From Myxocyprinus asiaticus (lineage: Eukaryota > Chordata > Actinopteri > Cypriniformes > Catostomidae): DNA of 64,000 bases. Under the pieces are notes generated by a model, which did not search any database, was not told the DNA's origin, and saw only the letters and a program-made list of their open reading frames with translations. Below are positions 1 through 11,439 of the stretch, one piece after another. How positions within the stretch are numbered: position 1 is the first letter of the stretch; every line of letters begins with the position of its first letter. Made by a program: the position numbers and the translations under genes. The stretch lies in the NCBI RefSeq assembly GCF_019703515.2, contig NC_059388.1, positions 3,395,479 through 3,459,478 on the forward strand, written 5' to 3'.

Positions 1-2160
1 AAAATCTTTTATTCACCCATTCTTCAACACTTGCTCTTCAACACAAGGTCATGGCTTGTCATGTAATGTTTGTTGTCATGTAGGCTTTTATCACCATCCA
101 CTGAAAGATATACGCATGCTCCCAAAGTATAGAGTGAAAGAGTATAGTGTGAATTCTCACTTTGAGTGCACACATTCACCCAGACAGTAGGCAATATTTT
201 TTTTCACTCTGACAGCAGGAGTCTCACGTCTCCCTGGTAGAGAGGTTTAATAAAGTAATAAAGCACAGTAGCAGGGAGTGTCTCACAGCTTGATACCATC
301 AGCCGGTCATCTTCCCTGCCACTCTGATTAAGGCCGGTAGGTTACACCAATAGGCAATCATCACCCGGGACATAACTCAGAGCGGCTGACTACGTTTCAT
401 CTGGTTTCTCTCGTTCTTGTGCTCTCTCGTCTTGCTTGAGGCTGAAGGATGGGTAGATTTGAATTGTGTGTGCTGTTCGATGTCAGATCTACTACGTCTC
501 TGCAAACTTGTTGGTAAATCACTCCCAGGGACTCTTGATGAAACGATTAGCTGACTGCAGGCTTTTTACTATCCAATGATCTCCAACGCATATCATCAGG
601 CATCTGCCAAAGCGTTCTGACCGCCACATTGCTGGTTACCATGATGCTGTACTGTAGATTTGTGGAGTTTGTTATGGCTGTAAGCTAACACTTGTTTTTA
701 CATGAAATCTTTCAGGACGTTACGAGGCTCTGCTTTGAATGAATGCCTCTGAGCATGCTTGTCAAGAGTGGTTTGCTAAGATGAAATTTGCTTTCATAAT
801 GTAATTAGTGGTACTTGCTAAGGATTTGAACAAACCTCCACCCTAAAGTATTATAGTTTGGCGCATAAGTCATCCCTCAGCTATTGTGGTACGAACATGA
901 ATGATTCAACAAATTGTGCCGCTTGTTTAGGAGAGGCTATTACTTTTCTGAGTGTAATAGCATCTTATCATGTGGCTTACAATTTTGGAAAAAATGATTG
1001 GGATATTTGCTTCCGAAACTAGCCTGTTGCGCTCTATAAACAGATTAAAAAAACATTACTCAGGCTAGTAAGTAGCAACCCAAAACACCCTAAAAAGTGT
1101 TTAGCAATGTGCTAATGATCACTCAGAACACCTTAGCAACCAATATAGTATGTCTTGATCATGTGTGTTATATGAGACTTTTATTTTGGGGTGAACTATT
1201 TCTTTAAAATGCTCTAAAGAAAATCAGAAAACACAGAAGGCAAGACTAATTAACCTATGTTTGTTTTGTTTATTTATTTAAACAACTATTTCCAGAGATA
1301 AATTCTTTTAATTAACAAAACAAAAGTAGCAGTGCATGACATAACAGGGATTCTGACAACATACTTTCTGCTATAAATAGATGGAAGGCAGCCAACTCTA
1401 AGAATTATAGAGACGGAAGTTCATCCCCACACTGCTGAACATATGCAGATGCCCTTGCAGCCTGGCCCTGTCTATTGAGTGTCTAATTAAGTGGATTTCA
1501 TGTTTGTGTTGTTACTTTGACGAGGAGGTGACTGAGAATGACGGCGGGGTAATTGGACTGGATGTAACATATGCAGGTTTGAAACTACTTCCTGAGACCT
1601 TGGGTATGTGTGCCGCTGTTTGTGTGTGACTGTTCTAACCCACAGTACAGTTGGGAAGATTTCCATTGCCCACATTTACCCTTGAAGAGGAGACCTGCCC
1701 TTCCTGTTTATTTCTGGAAGAAACACACCCATTGATTTTCATTAGGACCCTCTGTCCGTGGCTGGCATGGCATATAATCTTCCCACCTCCACGTGTGGAA
1801 CTCATTACACCTCCAGCTGTAGTGGCTACGCCACGTTTCCTCAGGTGGCGTCTTGTGTAGCCAGACTTTTGACCAATGACAAAGTCTGCTCCTCTTTGCA
1901 GCATTTTCTGGCTAAGAACCACCCACTTAGACAGAAAGAGGCCTTCTGGTTGGCATGTAAAGCGACCAACCACAGTTTGTCTGTTTGTATTTGATGTTTA
2001 GGTTCAGGTAAATTTGGCAATGTCACCATAATAAACTCATTCAAATAATGCCACAGAATTCATCATAGAATTCATCATAACACAAAAGTGGAATATATAG
2101 GTGCACTTCACAATATCTTGTTTACTTGCTACTAAGTGTTTTAACAAAACTCTAAATATT
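1..2160. other. Intronic DNA, no gene seen
   Basis: This lies upstream of the penultimate exon of the TBC1D22-type gene and is therefore taken as part of the preceding intron. Short open frames on both strands (for example 1635-1973 minus and 1651-1860 plus) overlap each other and resemble no protein family I know. Apart from one MITE end at 1179-1207 I see no structure. Confidence 0.5.
1179..1207. repeat. Single terminus of a TTAA-type foldback MITE
   Basis: The stretch ends with 'ggtgaactatttctttaa', a close relative of the right end of the MITE at 61414-61988 ('gtgaactatccctttaa'). Only this terminus is recognisable; the opposite arm is not found nearby, so it is a relic. Confidence 0.45.
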
Positions 2161-2162
2161 TA

Positions 2163-2313
2163 AGGCCACGTCACACTAATACGTTTTAGTTTGAAAACAC
2201 AGAAAACTGAGAATGAACCGAAAACTGAGCTTTTCGAAAACACACTCTATTATCGCATACTTTGGAAAACGATGATGTTAGGAAGCTGAAAATTAATTAG
2301 TGTGGATGTGGAC
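2163..2313. mobile_element. Short MITE with inverted ends
   Basis: The left end 'ggccacgtcacactaatacg' and the right end '...attagtgtggatgtgg' are imperfect inverted repeats around about 150 bp of noncoding sequence rich in 'gaaaac' motifs. This pattern is frequent in teleost DNA. The following stretch 2318-2510 has a similar design ('cctgtctacac...ctggatgcg...gtatccagtgtt') and may be a second such repeat. Superfamily not determined. Confidence 0.45.
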
Positions 2314-2511
2314 TAACACCCTGTCTACACACCAGACTAGAACGATGTCGCACATCTAGAGTCTGTCTACACTGGATGCGTATAAGCGAACGTTTTTAAA
2401 AAAACGTGCACAGAAAATCGAGCTGTTGCGCAAAATGTGTACAGCGCATCAGAAATAGAACGTGATGTGCCTAAACTGTCGCCGTGATGCAAAGTTGTAT
2501 CCAGTGTTAAC

Positions 2512-2790
2512 TAGGGCTGTGTCGATTTAATCAAATATCAATATATCGCGATACTTTTTCTCACGATATTGTATTGATACTTGGATCCATGTATCGTGAT
2601 ATATCGTGATATTTTCAGTGCAGTCACAGACTCTTCTGTGAGGCACGAAAGAGACAAACTGATCCTGCAGGATTCATGGTTTCTCTCACGGACATGCTGG
2701 ACCTCTCTTGCACGTTTGGATCTAGGGCCGGGCAAAAATATAGATTTTCTACTTTATCTTCATTTGTACGATCCCAATGTCGATTCTTGA
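2512..2790. repeat. Two hAT-like terminal fragments
   Basis: 'tagggctgtgtcgat' at 2512 and 'tagggccgggcaaaaat' at 2723 look like the start of fish hAT elements (compare 'tagggctgagcgat' at 19545, which has a proven 8-bp TSD). The first is followed by an AT-rich 'atatcg.gata' region typical of such repeats. No matching right ends are visible, so these are fragments. Confidence 0.4.
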
Positions 2791-3174
2791 AATGCCAAGA
2801 TCGCTCTTTCTTTCTGTCTGCAATCCCCAACAATCAGATGTGCATAAATACTTCCCATTGCTACAAAAAATGTCTGTGATTAGTCACTAGCTGGTAATTT
2901 TTAAGATTTCACTTACCAGTGTTTGAGTGGTGTAGTGCCGAAGAAGTTCAGTACCGAGGTCTTTTCACTGCGTGCTCAGAGTAAAAGTTTTGACTCTTTC
3001 AGTGTAATGTTAGTCCAAAGACTAGATCCAAGTAAACCATTTGCTGTTTGATAATATCTCTTTTAATATCCTTTCTATTCTCTACAGTCAATTAAAAGAA
3101 ACATTTCATTCTCAATCACACATAGCATGGATGCTGTAAAGAAGCCATTCAATCAAACAAACACTACTGTCAAA

Positions 3175-3300
3175 GTTCCTGTAGCTCAACAGGTAGAGCA
3201 TGGCACCAGCAACACCAAGATCATAGGTTCGATTCCCAGGGAACACACAGACTGATAAAATGATTTGGATAAAAGTGTCTGCCAAATGCATAAATGTAGT
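3175..3300 (+). mobile_element. tRNA-derived SINE
   Basis: A compact SINE. An A-box-like 'tagctcaacaggtagagc' sits at about 3182-3199 and a B-box 'ggttcgattcc' at 3227-3237, spaced as in a tRNA promoter. It ends with the fish SINE tail 'tttggataaaagtgtctgcc' followed by 'aaatgcataaatgta'. A segment between the tRNA head and the tail seems shortened. Related pieces occur at 22901, 23508 and 57648. Confidence 0.8.
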
Positions 3301-4446
3301 GACTGGTTTTTCCTTACCAGATGTGATGTGATAACGTGACAAACGATAAAATATATCTCTTCCATGTAAAATAAAGTGAGTTTTTGTGCCAACAAGAAAT
3401 TTTGGTTGGTTGCTTGGTATACGGTTGCCGTTGATGTAATTGTTCCAAAATCTTGCTCCAGGAAGCTGTAAATAAAACTTTAAATGTTCTGATTGGCTGC
3501 ATGTGCATCTCATTGCACTGAATCTTCGCTTTTGGTGTGGACAGGTAAAATACTAATAGCTGGAAACTTGTTGCATTGCGCCTGGTTAGGACACACTGTT
3601 AAAAGTGCTCATTGTAGCAGCCTTTTGTAAACATGACTTTTCCAGCATTCTTGTCATGTCGTGTTCTTGATACCTCTATATGTTCATGCAAAATATTTGG
3701 CTATAATAAAATGTTGTTTCAAACATAAATGCACCATTTGTTTCCGAGTGGACTGGTTAAAAAAAAAAAAAAAAAAACTGTGCACCCTAACTCTTAAAAA
3801 TTGCTTAAAGCCAGCCAATCAAATTGGAGCTTTTTGTTTTGTGAAAGCTTCTGCCAAATGTGTGTGCAGTACTCATCAGGCTATCCATGAACTGTCTGAG
3901 ACTAAAAATAGTAATCAGTAAACTCCTTAGTGTATGTGAGTGACACATGATGTAGTTTAACTGCAGCTCTTTTAAGTTATGATTTGTTCATATTCGTATA
4001 AAGAACGCATTGGTTCAGTGGTTATCACAGTACAAGGTGTTTGAGATGGAGAATTACGTGCACTTCTTCAGACACAAGGCTTTGTTAAAAGTTTAGTATT
4101 ATTATCCTGCAAGGACATAACACACAGGCTTATCTTGTTCCAGCCTATCCTTTAATTTCATTGTTTTATATTGGTGCCATCAGAAAATGAGTCAAGAAAC
4201 TAAATGAGCAGTTGAAATTATTGGTGAGAAAAACAAAAGAGTGAAACAAAATGTCAAACTAATGGAGTTTCTTTTTTTTTTTTTTTTTTTTTTTTTCTCC
4301 AGCAGTATTGATGAAAATGAAGCTATTTACAATACACATTGGTTTATTTATATTTTTTATTGATTTTAGGTATTTTGTCTTAATGGGTCTATTCTACACT
4401 TTTTTTCCTTGAGCTCCATTTAATGTTTATCAGTGTTATAATTTAG
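3301..4446. other. Intronic DNA, no gene seen
   Basis: Contains homopolymer runs (A at about 3760-3777, T at about 4270-4296) and no open frame with recognisable protein similarity. Nothing else supported. Confidence 0.5.
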
Positions 4447-4456
4447 TTTCATGACT

Positions 4457-4871
4457 ACTTTTTGTCTCCCCAATTTGGAATACCCAATTCCCAATGCGCT
4501 CTAAGTCCTCGTGGTGGCGTAGTGACTCACCTCAATCCAGGTGGCAGAGGACGAATCTCAGTTGTCTCCGCATCTGAGACCGTCAATCCAGGCATCTTAT
4601 CATGTGGCAGAGATGTATCGCGTGTGGAGGCTTCACACTATTCTCTGCGGTATCCACGCACAACTCTCCATGCTCCCCACTGAGAGCGAACCACATTATA
4701 GAGACCACGAGGAGGTTACCCCATGTGACTCTAACCTCCCTAGCAACCGGGCCAATTTGATTGCTTAGGAGACCTGGCTGGAGTCACTCAGCACACCCTG
4801 GATTCGAACTCACGACTCCAGGGGTGGTAGTCAGCATCAATACTGTCTGAGCTACCCAGGCCCCCGTAAAA
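4457..4871 (-). mobile_element. Long tRNA-derived SINE with 10-bp TSD
   Basis: Read on the minus strand it begins with a tRNA-like head: 'gggggcctgggtagctcaga' (A box) and, about 40 nt later, 'gagttcgaatccag' (B box). A roughly 350-bp unrelated body follows and ends near 'aattggggagacaaaaagta'. The direct repeat 'tttcatgact' at 4447-4456 and 4872-4881 flanks it as a target-site duplication, so both ends are preserved. The overlapping plus-strand frames at 4462-4768 are shadows of the SINE. Confidence 0.85.
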
Positions 4872-4881
4872 TTTCATGACT

Positions 4882-5205
4882 GTTTTTAACCGTTTCTTTG
4901 GCCCTTTGAATTAAACAGGCTGTTTTTGCTTCTGTATCTTTAAGACTTTTGTATGTAAATTATATTATGATTTGCTAGCCTCCAATGCTTGTTACACATT
5001 GTTATTAATCATGATGGGAATTAGACAACAAACAAAGATAAGAATACAAATATGTTTGATGTAACATTTGGTAGGAGTCAGACTGCGTTCCTCACAGTAA
5101 CAGTAATTAATTAGTAACTGAAAAAATATCCTATAATAATCAGCCAATCACAGTGTTAAAATATGGTTAGCCGTATTGGTCTCAAATAATTTAGTCGTTG
5201 CGGCC
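4882..5205. other. Intronic DNA, no gene seen
   Basis: AT-rich single-copy-looking sequence between the SINE and the LTR. Its last four bases (GGCC, 5202-5205) are the left target duplication of the LTR that follows. Confidence 0.5.
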
Positions 5206-7276
5206 TGTAGGATTATCCACGAACAAAGCCATCATATGAACACAACATCACATTCCACAGATCAGAGAGATCCCCCACCAAGCTATTAGAGAGTCATAAA
5301 AACAAATCCATGGCACCTAAATTGCTGAAGGAGACCGTTTCTCCCATGCCTGCTTAATCTCAAACTAGGATTTGTAATGACAGAACTGACCAATAAAGAA
5401 AACCCTTCTTTGTTCCACAAACTTAAACCCTCTGTAAGACCAAATGGCCAAGTAACACCTTGTGACCTTAATGCATAAATCCGTGGCCATATCAGGAAAC
5501 AGAGACACGTGAAGACAGTCCCAAGGCCCGAAATCAACATAGACCTAACGCAGTGACATTTGTTCTTCCCCCGGGACACCTCCTCTCCCCATCTGCACAT
5601 TCCAAAGACATTCTCTCTTAGCTCAGCAGAAACCGCATGGACCCACAATGTATACAAAACCTATCCTTGCTAGATTATCCTGAAAATGACTTTATGACCT
5701 GTGATCACTTTTATAACTGACAAATTAATGATTATAGCCTGATGTACCTTTTAAAATATGTGTAGTGATTTGTAATCACTTTTAACTGACAAATCGATGA
5801 TTATAATCTTTAATCTTGTATGATCATCTCATTCTACTAAGAATGGTAACTATTCAAGGCTTAACCTGTTAATATACCCTGACAATCAGGTTTCTTATAA
5901 CGTGTAATGTGTTATCCATGTTGTAAAACCAATGAATTAACCAGTATGATTTGTAACCTGGGATTTTCATGTTTTGTTACTTACACGTATAATAATCATG
6001 AAAGTATGTCACATTTAGTATGTAAATGCTTGCTTGCTTACGTAGAGAATGTTGATGACAACGAATGTCATGTCTCTTGCACTGTTTTCAAGATATAGAA
6101 GTTCATGATTAAACATGCACTATTTTTTAGCGGGAAGTGGTAAGAATTCTCCATACAAAGGATTGTAAATCAACTTTGAAAAGGACAGACTAGTCAACCA
6201 TGTGAATCTGAAAATCCACTTCTGATTGGCTCAGGACACCTTAGGGGTGAAGCCATTTTCAGTTCAAAACTCTCCTACCGAGGAAGAACTCTCTCTTAGA
6301 ACTCTCTTAGGAACGCTCTTGAAATCCTCTCTAGGAACGGTCTCCTGGTCCTGTCTCTTGCTCTTCACTGCAGCTCCTCATCCTCCATGCCATGTAGAGT
6401 CCACAGAAACTCGGGACTCGAAATCCCGAGAAAGCCTCTCACTCTCTGCTGTACAGTTCACACACCCAACGGGAGTCATCCATCGACACAACAGATATCC
6501 CAATCTAACAGAGGTCCAAAACATTGACGGAATGAACTTTTGACAAAGAGCCAAAGAACCAAGCAACACAAAGAACGCAATGCAAGGAAATACAATGACA
6601 TGCAAGTACATCTTTGCTCAAAGTGCTGGTGTATTAGTTAAATACTTTGGGTAATCCGATTGCAAATCGATTTAGACTCAAAGAAGGATAAATGGTTCTT
6701 AAGGCATTGTCAACAGACTCCATAAAGTTCATTTTCTCTGTATTGATCATTTACTTTACATTCTGTCACTACTTACCAACCTGTTTCATGTTTTATGTGT
6801 TAGATTAGTTTATGTTTAGAAAAGCAATAAAGTTTGTCTGTATTCAAAGATAATTTGACTGTGGTATATTTTGATAAATAATCTCATCCCTGTTTTTAAA
6901 AGATTTCACTTCAAAGCTATACATAAATATGTGTGATATTATTTTCAATAAGCCATGAGAACAATATTACTTCAATAAGTGAATTAATCATAATTCCCTT
7001 ATTAAAGCTAATTCCTTACAATAGAAGTTGTGAGCAGATACAACGAGACGTTGTATTACGATTTTAATGGTGTAGAATTTTATTCAGACAAATAATCTAG
7101 TTATTGGTCATTTATCTAATTTGTAGTGGTGTCGAACGCGACTAATTCCATTATAAATTTCCTTACATAATAATGTAGAATAAGGACAGTTTAATTTAAT
7201 TCCTAGCTTACACAAACTGTTTCCTACATATAATGGTGGAGGTTCCGTGTACATTTATACTACCAAAATTCCTACA
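5206..7276. mobile_element. Solo long terminal repeat, 2.07 kb, with GGCC TSD
   Basis: The segment starts with 'tgtaggat' and ends with 'attcctaca', giving the TG...CA inverted termini of an LTR. It is bracketed by GGCC at 5202-5205 and 7277-7280, a 4-bp target duplication. A polyadenylation hexamer followed by a GT-rich stretch lies at 6826-6831, which suggests a plus-strand transcript. No gag, pol or primer binding site follows, so this is a solo LTR left by recombination. The length is large for a Gypsy LTR and fits a retrovirus-like or BEL-like element, but class is not decided. A 105-codon open frame at 6226-6543 lies inside it and resembles nothing I know. Confidence 0.75.
6826..6831 (+). 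promoter_or_regulatory. AATAAA polyadenylation signal in the LTR
   Basis: AATAAA is followed directly by 'gtttgtctgt', a GT-rich downstream element. It would place the R/U5 border shortly after about 6850 if the LTR is read on the plus strand. Confidence 0.5.
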
Positions 7277-7280
7277 GGCC

Positions 7281-7500
7281 CTATTAGTAATGTGCAAACT
7301 ATTTACCGAAACCTTAATTCAAAATGAACCATAAGAAAGCATCGATATGTAAATAATTATAATAACCATGAATATTTTTAACAAGCTCTCTTTTCATCTT
7401 AGCTTCAATAGATGTCTTTTTGAACTGAGGATGGATGTTTAGGTTTGATCTTAAAGACAATATCACATGTTTGTGATTGTTCTGTCATTTGCATTTACAG
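7281..7500 (+). other. Intron end: polypyrimidine tract and acceptor for exon at 7501
   Basis: The last intronic bases 'ctgtcatttgcatttacag' form a pyrimidine-rich tract and an AG acceptor at 7499-7500, immediately before codons that match the TBC1D22 family. Confidence 0.75.
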
Positions 7501-7596
7501 GCGGAGCCGGAAGGATTCTCTCATTTCCATCTCTATGTGTGTGCCGCCTTCCTGGTCCGATGGCGGAAAGATATATTAGGGGAGAAGGATTTCCAG
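7501..7596 (+). CDS. tbc1d22a: TBC1D22-family RabGAP, penultimate coding exon
   Basis: A 96-bp exon with 32 codons, phase 0 at both ends. It starts after 'tttacag' (7494-7500) and stops before 'gtaaga' (7597-7602). The translation contains GFSHFHLYVCAAFLVRWRK followed by DILGEKDFQ, which I recognise as the C-terminal part of the TBC (Tre2-Bub2-Cdc16) domain of TBC1D22 proteins. TBC domains stimulate GTP hydrolysis by Rab GTPases; TBC1D22A/B are reported at the Golgi and to bind 14-3-3 and ACBD3. The arginine and glutamine fingers of the domain are encoded further upstream, outside the window. The protein continues in frame into the exon at 41300. Which paralogue (22a or 22b) is uncertain; the very large last intron favours 22a. 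Confidence 0.88.
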
Positions 7597-7602
7597 GTAA
7601 GA

Positions 7603-9750
7603 TGGTTTGTGTGCCGTTTTGTACGATCCCTGAGCCACAGCAAGTGTCGTCCTTGCGCTAGACCCCTCCTCCCTAATTAACTTGCAGGGTCGAGAGGTCA
7701 GCCCGCCTGCATTAGTGCGATGACAGCAGCTGCTGTAAGGTGATATTGTGCTGTCCCTTTGAGACTCCATTAAGTCCTGTCCTCTCACACACATACTGTC
7801 TTTCCATGCGATTGAGAGATAAAGGGTTTGGGCTGGGAGGAGGGGGCTGATAGTGTTATGTCATCAAAAGTATAATATAATTTTATTTGTATAATCAGTC
7901 TGACTGGACTTCTCTTACTGGACTCTTTTTTTCACTCTCTGTACTTATCAACCTTCACCTTTTCATGACCTTAAAGACATGAAACAGTATTCACAATAAA
8001 CTTCTGTATTGAGTATCATATTCATCACAATGTTATCATGTTTATTTTTTTTAATCTTTTTTTTATCTTTTATCTTTCAATTTTGATGTGTCACATGTTC
8101 GACTGATCCAATTCAAACAGTAAAAAAGCTTTTGTACCTCTTTGTACATTTTTAAAGTAAATCAGTGGATCTGATGACAAAATAAGGTAAGTGGCAAAAT
8201 CAGTATCGGTCTATAGTTTTTGTTAATATCAGTATCGGCCAAAATCTGTGAAAACCATCAAGAAACGGTTCTGCATTCATCTGCCAATACCGATGACATA
8301 CCATAATAATATGCAATATACACATTAGAGCCACCTAAAACTTTGCCATTTGTGACTGATTAGCTGTGCATGATAATTAACTTTGTTGGCTTTCACGATT
8401 GAAATCTCAGTATAAATGCATCGTCTGTGCTGCCTTTAAAGTTGAAAGACAGCTTTAGATTTTCTTATGCACGTACATGGCTCATGACATGCCTTGCAGT
8501 CTACAATAAGGATGGCATTTTTTTTTTTTTTTTATGTCTAGTCTTATCACAAAATAAACCTTTACAGGGTGATCAGAACTGTTCTTTATCCTGCTTATTA
8601 CACGGCTACATTCCAAATAAATAAATGGGCACGATGTATTGATTTGAGGTCAAATAATTTCATTGTGCGAGAAGAAATAGGCCTTGGAGTTATACAAGAG
8701 ACACAAAACTAACACAGGGACAAATATACAGTTTAGTGGTAATTTGGAAAAAAAAAAAAAATGTTTGAATGCAGAATGCTGCGATTGGCTGCAAATTAAA
8801 ATACATTTTTCCAGAGCAGTGTAATAAAACATTTTTTTAATTATTCCTGATTTATCTGATTTATTATTCATTGAGGGTAGTGAATGCAATAAGAATAGAA
8901 TGCAACAGTCTGGTTCTGGAAAAAAAAGACCATTAATTTTTCCAATAGGGGAGTATATTTTTAGAGATAACTTAAAGCTAAAGATTTATCAGTATATGTG
9001 GTTGGTTGAAGCCCTCACCCTCTATCATTTTCGCTCACTTCAATACACTGACTCATATTTCTCGTTCACTGACATCTCACTTTCGAAGCCAATGAACTCT
9101 AGTCTGAAGCATGAGACTTTACAATAATACTGTATATGGTATGTCTGTATTCTTCAAGCATTTCTGGTAACTTTATAAATGTTTATTTTAGAAAATGAAA
9201 ATATGGCTATGCAACAGACATACATTAAATGCGCACTTCTTATAGTGTCATTGGGGGCTAAGCTCCCCTAGAATCGACCCTGGTTTATATTATCTGTTTG
9301 TATTTAGGTTTAATAAAAATAGTGCAAGTAATTTTTTGTGTTGAGTCATTTAATTATTTGACAGTTATTACTACAGCTATATGGGCTTCCAGAGCCCTCT
9401 AAGTGTCAAAAGCTCCCAGTAAATAAACACACACATGACAAGGCGGACATAAATAACCCATCTATAATGATTCTGTAATTGTTTTAAGATATTCCTCTAC
9501 AGAAGCGCATAAATCTGGCATTGCGGTCATGGATGTGCAGACAACAGCACCGCTGCTGAAAACAAATTGTCGAGAAACACTGCACAGAGATAGTGAAGAG
9601 GTGTATTTTTTACATTTTAGAGGAATAATACGTTTTTTTTGTTTTTGTTTTTTAGTCATAGTTTTAGTCTTTTGACGAAAATGTCCTTTAAAATTACTCA
9701 TGTCATATTCATGAATTTTAATCAGTTTACATGCCTAAAATGGCATAGCT
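7603..9750. other. Intronic DNA with faint hAT-like fragment
   Basis: No coding signal. Around 8195-8290, 'cagtatcggt...cagtatcggcc...ccaataccgatgac' resembles the interior of fish hAT elements with 'tatcggatcggt' ends (compare 26680-26763), but no termini are preserved. T and A homopolymers occur near 8519 and 8747. Confidence 0.4.
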
Positions 9751-9876
9751 TCAGGCCCAAACGGTTTCTCACCTGCCTGTCTGAAAGTCTGCGCTGACCA
9801 ACTGGCCCCCATCTTCAAACAGATTTTTAATAGATTACTGGAGCAGTGTGAAGTTCCCTGCTGCTTCAAACTGTAA
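9751..9876 (+). pseudogene. LINE reverse transcriptase fragment (L2/Rex1-like)
   Basis: 41 codons in one frame followed by TAA. The translation starts SGPNGFSPACLKVCADQLAP and continues IFKQIFNRLLEQCEVPCCFK. This is the conserved segment just before the 'LPKK' region in reverse transcriptases of L2/CR1/Rex1-type non-LTR retrotransposons (usual form 'GPDGV..r.Lk.cAdqLa..f..iFn.sl....vP.cfK'). The rest of the ORF is missing; the fragment ends near the minus-strand retroelement at 9973-11273. It overlaps in content with the LINE at 11440, so it is a separate copy. Confidence 0.75.
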
Positions 9877-10013
9877 GGGGCCACCCACTGGCCCAAGGAC
9901 AGTATCCAATGTCGTGGCTGAAGGTCTCCTGCGTGTTCTGTCTTTTCGTGCGCATTGTTATTTTGTTCCAATTAAATAACTATATTATTCGTTTTATGAT
10001 CCCCATTTATTTT

Positions 10014-10024
10014 TTCTGACACCA
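10014..10024 (-). promoter_or_regulatory. Candidate primer binding site of an LTR retroelement
   Basis: On the minus strand 'tggtgtcagaa' lies 2 nt beyond the end of the LTR at 10027-11273. TGGTGTCAG is complementary to the 3' CCA end of a tRNA-Leu-type acceptor stem. Position and TGG start fit a primer binding site. The internal region after it is lost within about 40 bp. Confidence 0.5.
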
Positions 10025-10026
10025 AC

Positions 10027-11273
10027 TATAAAAGTTTCCAAGAATATATTAATGTTCCAATCTTAATTATTATTATTAAATTTGGTTTAACATTTGATCA
10101 TCGTATTTAACTCTATTTTATATTGTACATTCAGATTCCTGTCGCTTAGAGAGTCTCGCGCTGGCCGTGTACGCGGATCTCACGGTCACAAATACGCCAG
10201 TATTGGTCATTAAAACTGTAATTGACTAAATACTAATTAGATGGCTGCTCATGCTTGCCCTTTTATCTAAAAGTATTTTGTTTAGTCCCCTTAGATATAA
10301 ACACTTAATTAGAGTAACATTATCTCATGACCATTAGAGGTCATGACCACTAAATTTACAAAGGTAGACCAACAATACCTAAGTTAAAATAGCTTTATAA
10401 GATCATGCCATAGTTTCCTATGTACACTTAGCTAGAAAATATTACAATAACCAGAGGTTTAGACTTCACCCTATTTAGGCTTGGTCGACAACTTCATGTT
10501 GTCCTAAACAGAAATTCCTTAACGAGCCTGTACACTCTAAGTAGAAATAATGCCAATTTGTTAGTCGGAGCTCTAAAGTCTCAGTCAGTGTGCCCCATGC
10601 TCCACTCAGAACTGAGCCTTAGTCCGCTACTAACCTGGTCATAGATTTGCGGAAACATAGACTTAACGTAATCTACTAAAGACAATAGTTTCAGAGTAAA
10701 TCAGAATAAACTCTACCAGGTAATAGTAATACATTCAAACAATCCAATTAAAATATTAAATCAAACTCAAAGCTACCAGTGAACCAAGCATAATAATATA
10801 ATTAAAGTTGCATTCCATTCAAACATTTACCAAACATAAGAAATTCAAATTGCAATTACCTGGTAGAGAAAAAAAAAATACTACACACAATGTTTACTGT
10901 GTAGATCATCTGGCTACAGAGACCCTGAGCTCTTCTGCCATCCTTCCTTAAGTACCAAACAATTCTATTGTTATTTCAGATGTGTGTGTTTGATGTTATT
11001 TAGGATCTGGTTTTACAATTTAGGGGGTTGCAAGCAAGTTCTTTGAAGCTTGCATTTATGTTTACAAAGAATGCACCTACTCTGCATACAGCATCTGGTC
11101 TCTGTGAGAGATGATTTGGGTGGGGTCATGCCCCTGATAGAATACAGTATTTTACTAAGTTCTTAAATCTTACTTGTGATTTGACTCTGCTGAAAGGGAA
11201 TGAGACCATTTTACCAGTTGCACTGAGACCTCTTGAATGATACCAAACATGTATGATCAGAAAACCTTTTACA
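10027..11273 (-). mobile_element. Diverged LTR of a minus-strand retroelement
   Basis: In minus orientation the 1.25-kb unit begins 'tgtaaaaggtttt' and ends 'aaacttttata', i.e. inverted LTR termini with the final CA changed to TA. The candidate primer binding site follows after 2 nt. No second LTR, gag or pol is found; the internal region is cut off at about 9973. Class not determined. It does not obviously share sequence with the LTR at 5206-7276. Confidence 0.55.
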
Positions 11274-11439
11274 TTACACAACAGGATAAGTCATAACTTA
11301 GTTTTTGGTGTCCTTAAAGTGACCTGAGGTGAGAGAGAGAGCAGATGTGAGTGTGGTTTGCGTTTTATGGTCCCTAATCAGTGGGGTGTTTTCTCAGGTG
11401 GAGATGCTCAGGTGTGAGAGTTTTATGACGTTGGTTCTC

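Noticed and set aside
6226..6543. 105-codon open frame as a gene
   Set aside because: It sits inside the LTR at 5206-7276 and has no similarity I can name; reported only as part of that LTR.
7230..7250. 'tggaggttcc' as a tRNA-Gln primer binding site
   Set aside because: It lies within the LTR whose true end and GGCC duplication are at 7276-7280, and complementarity breaks after 10 nt.
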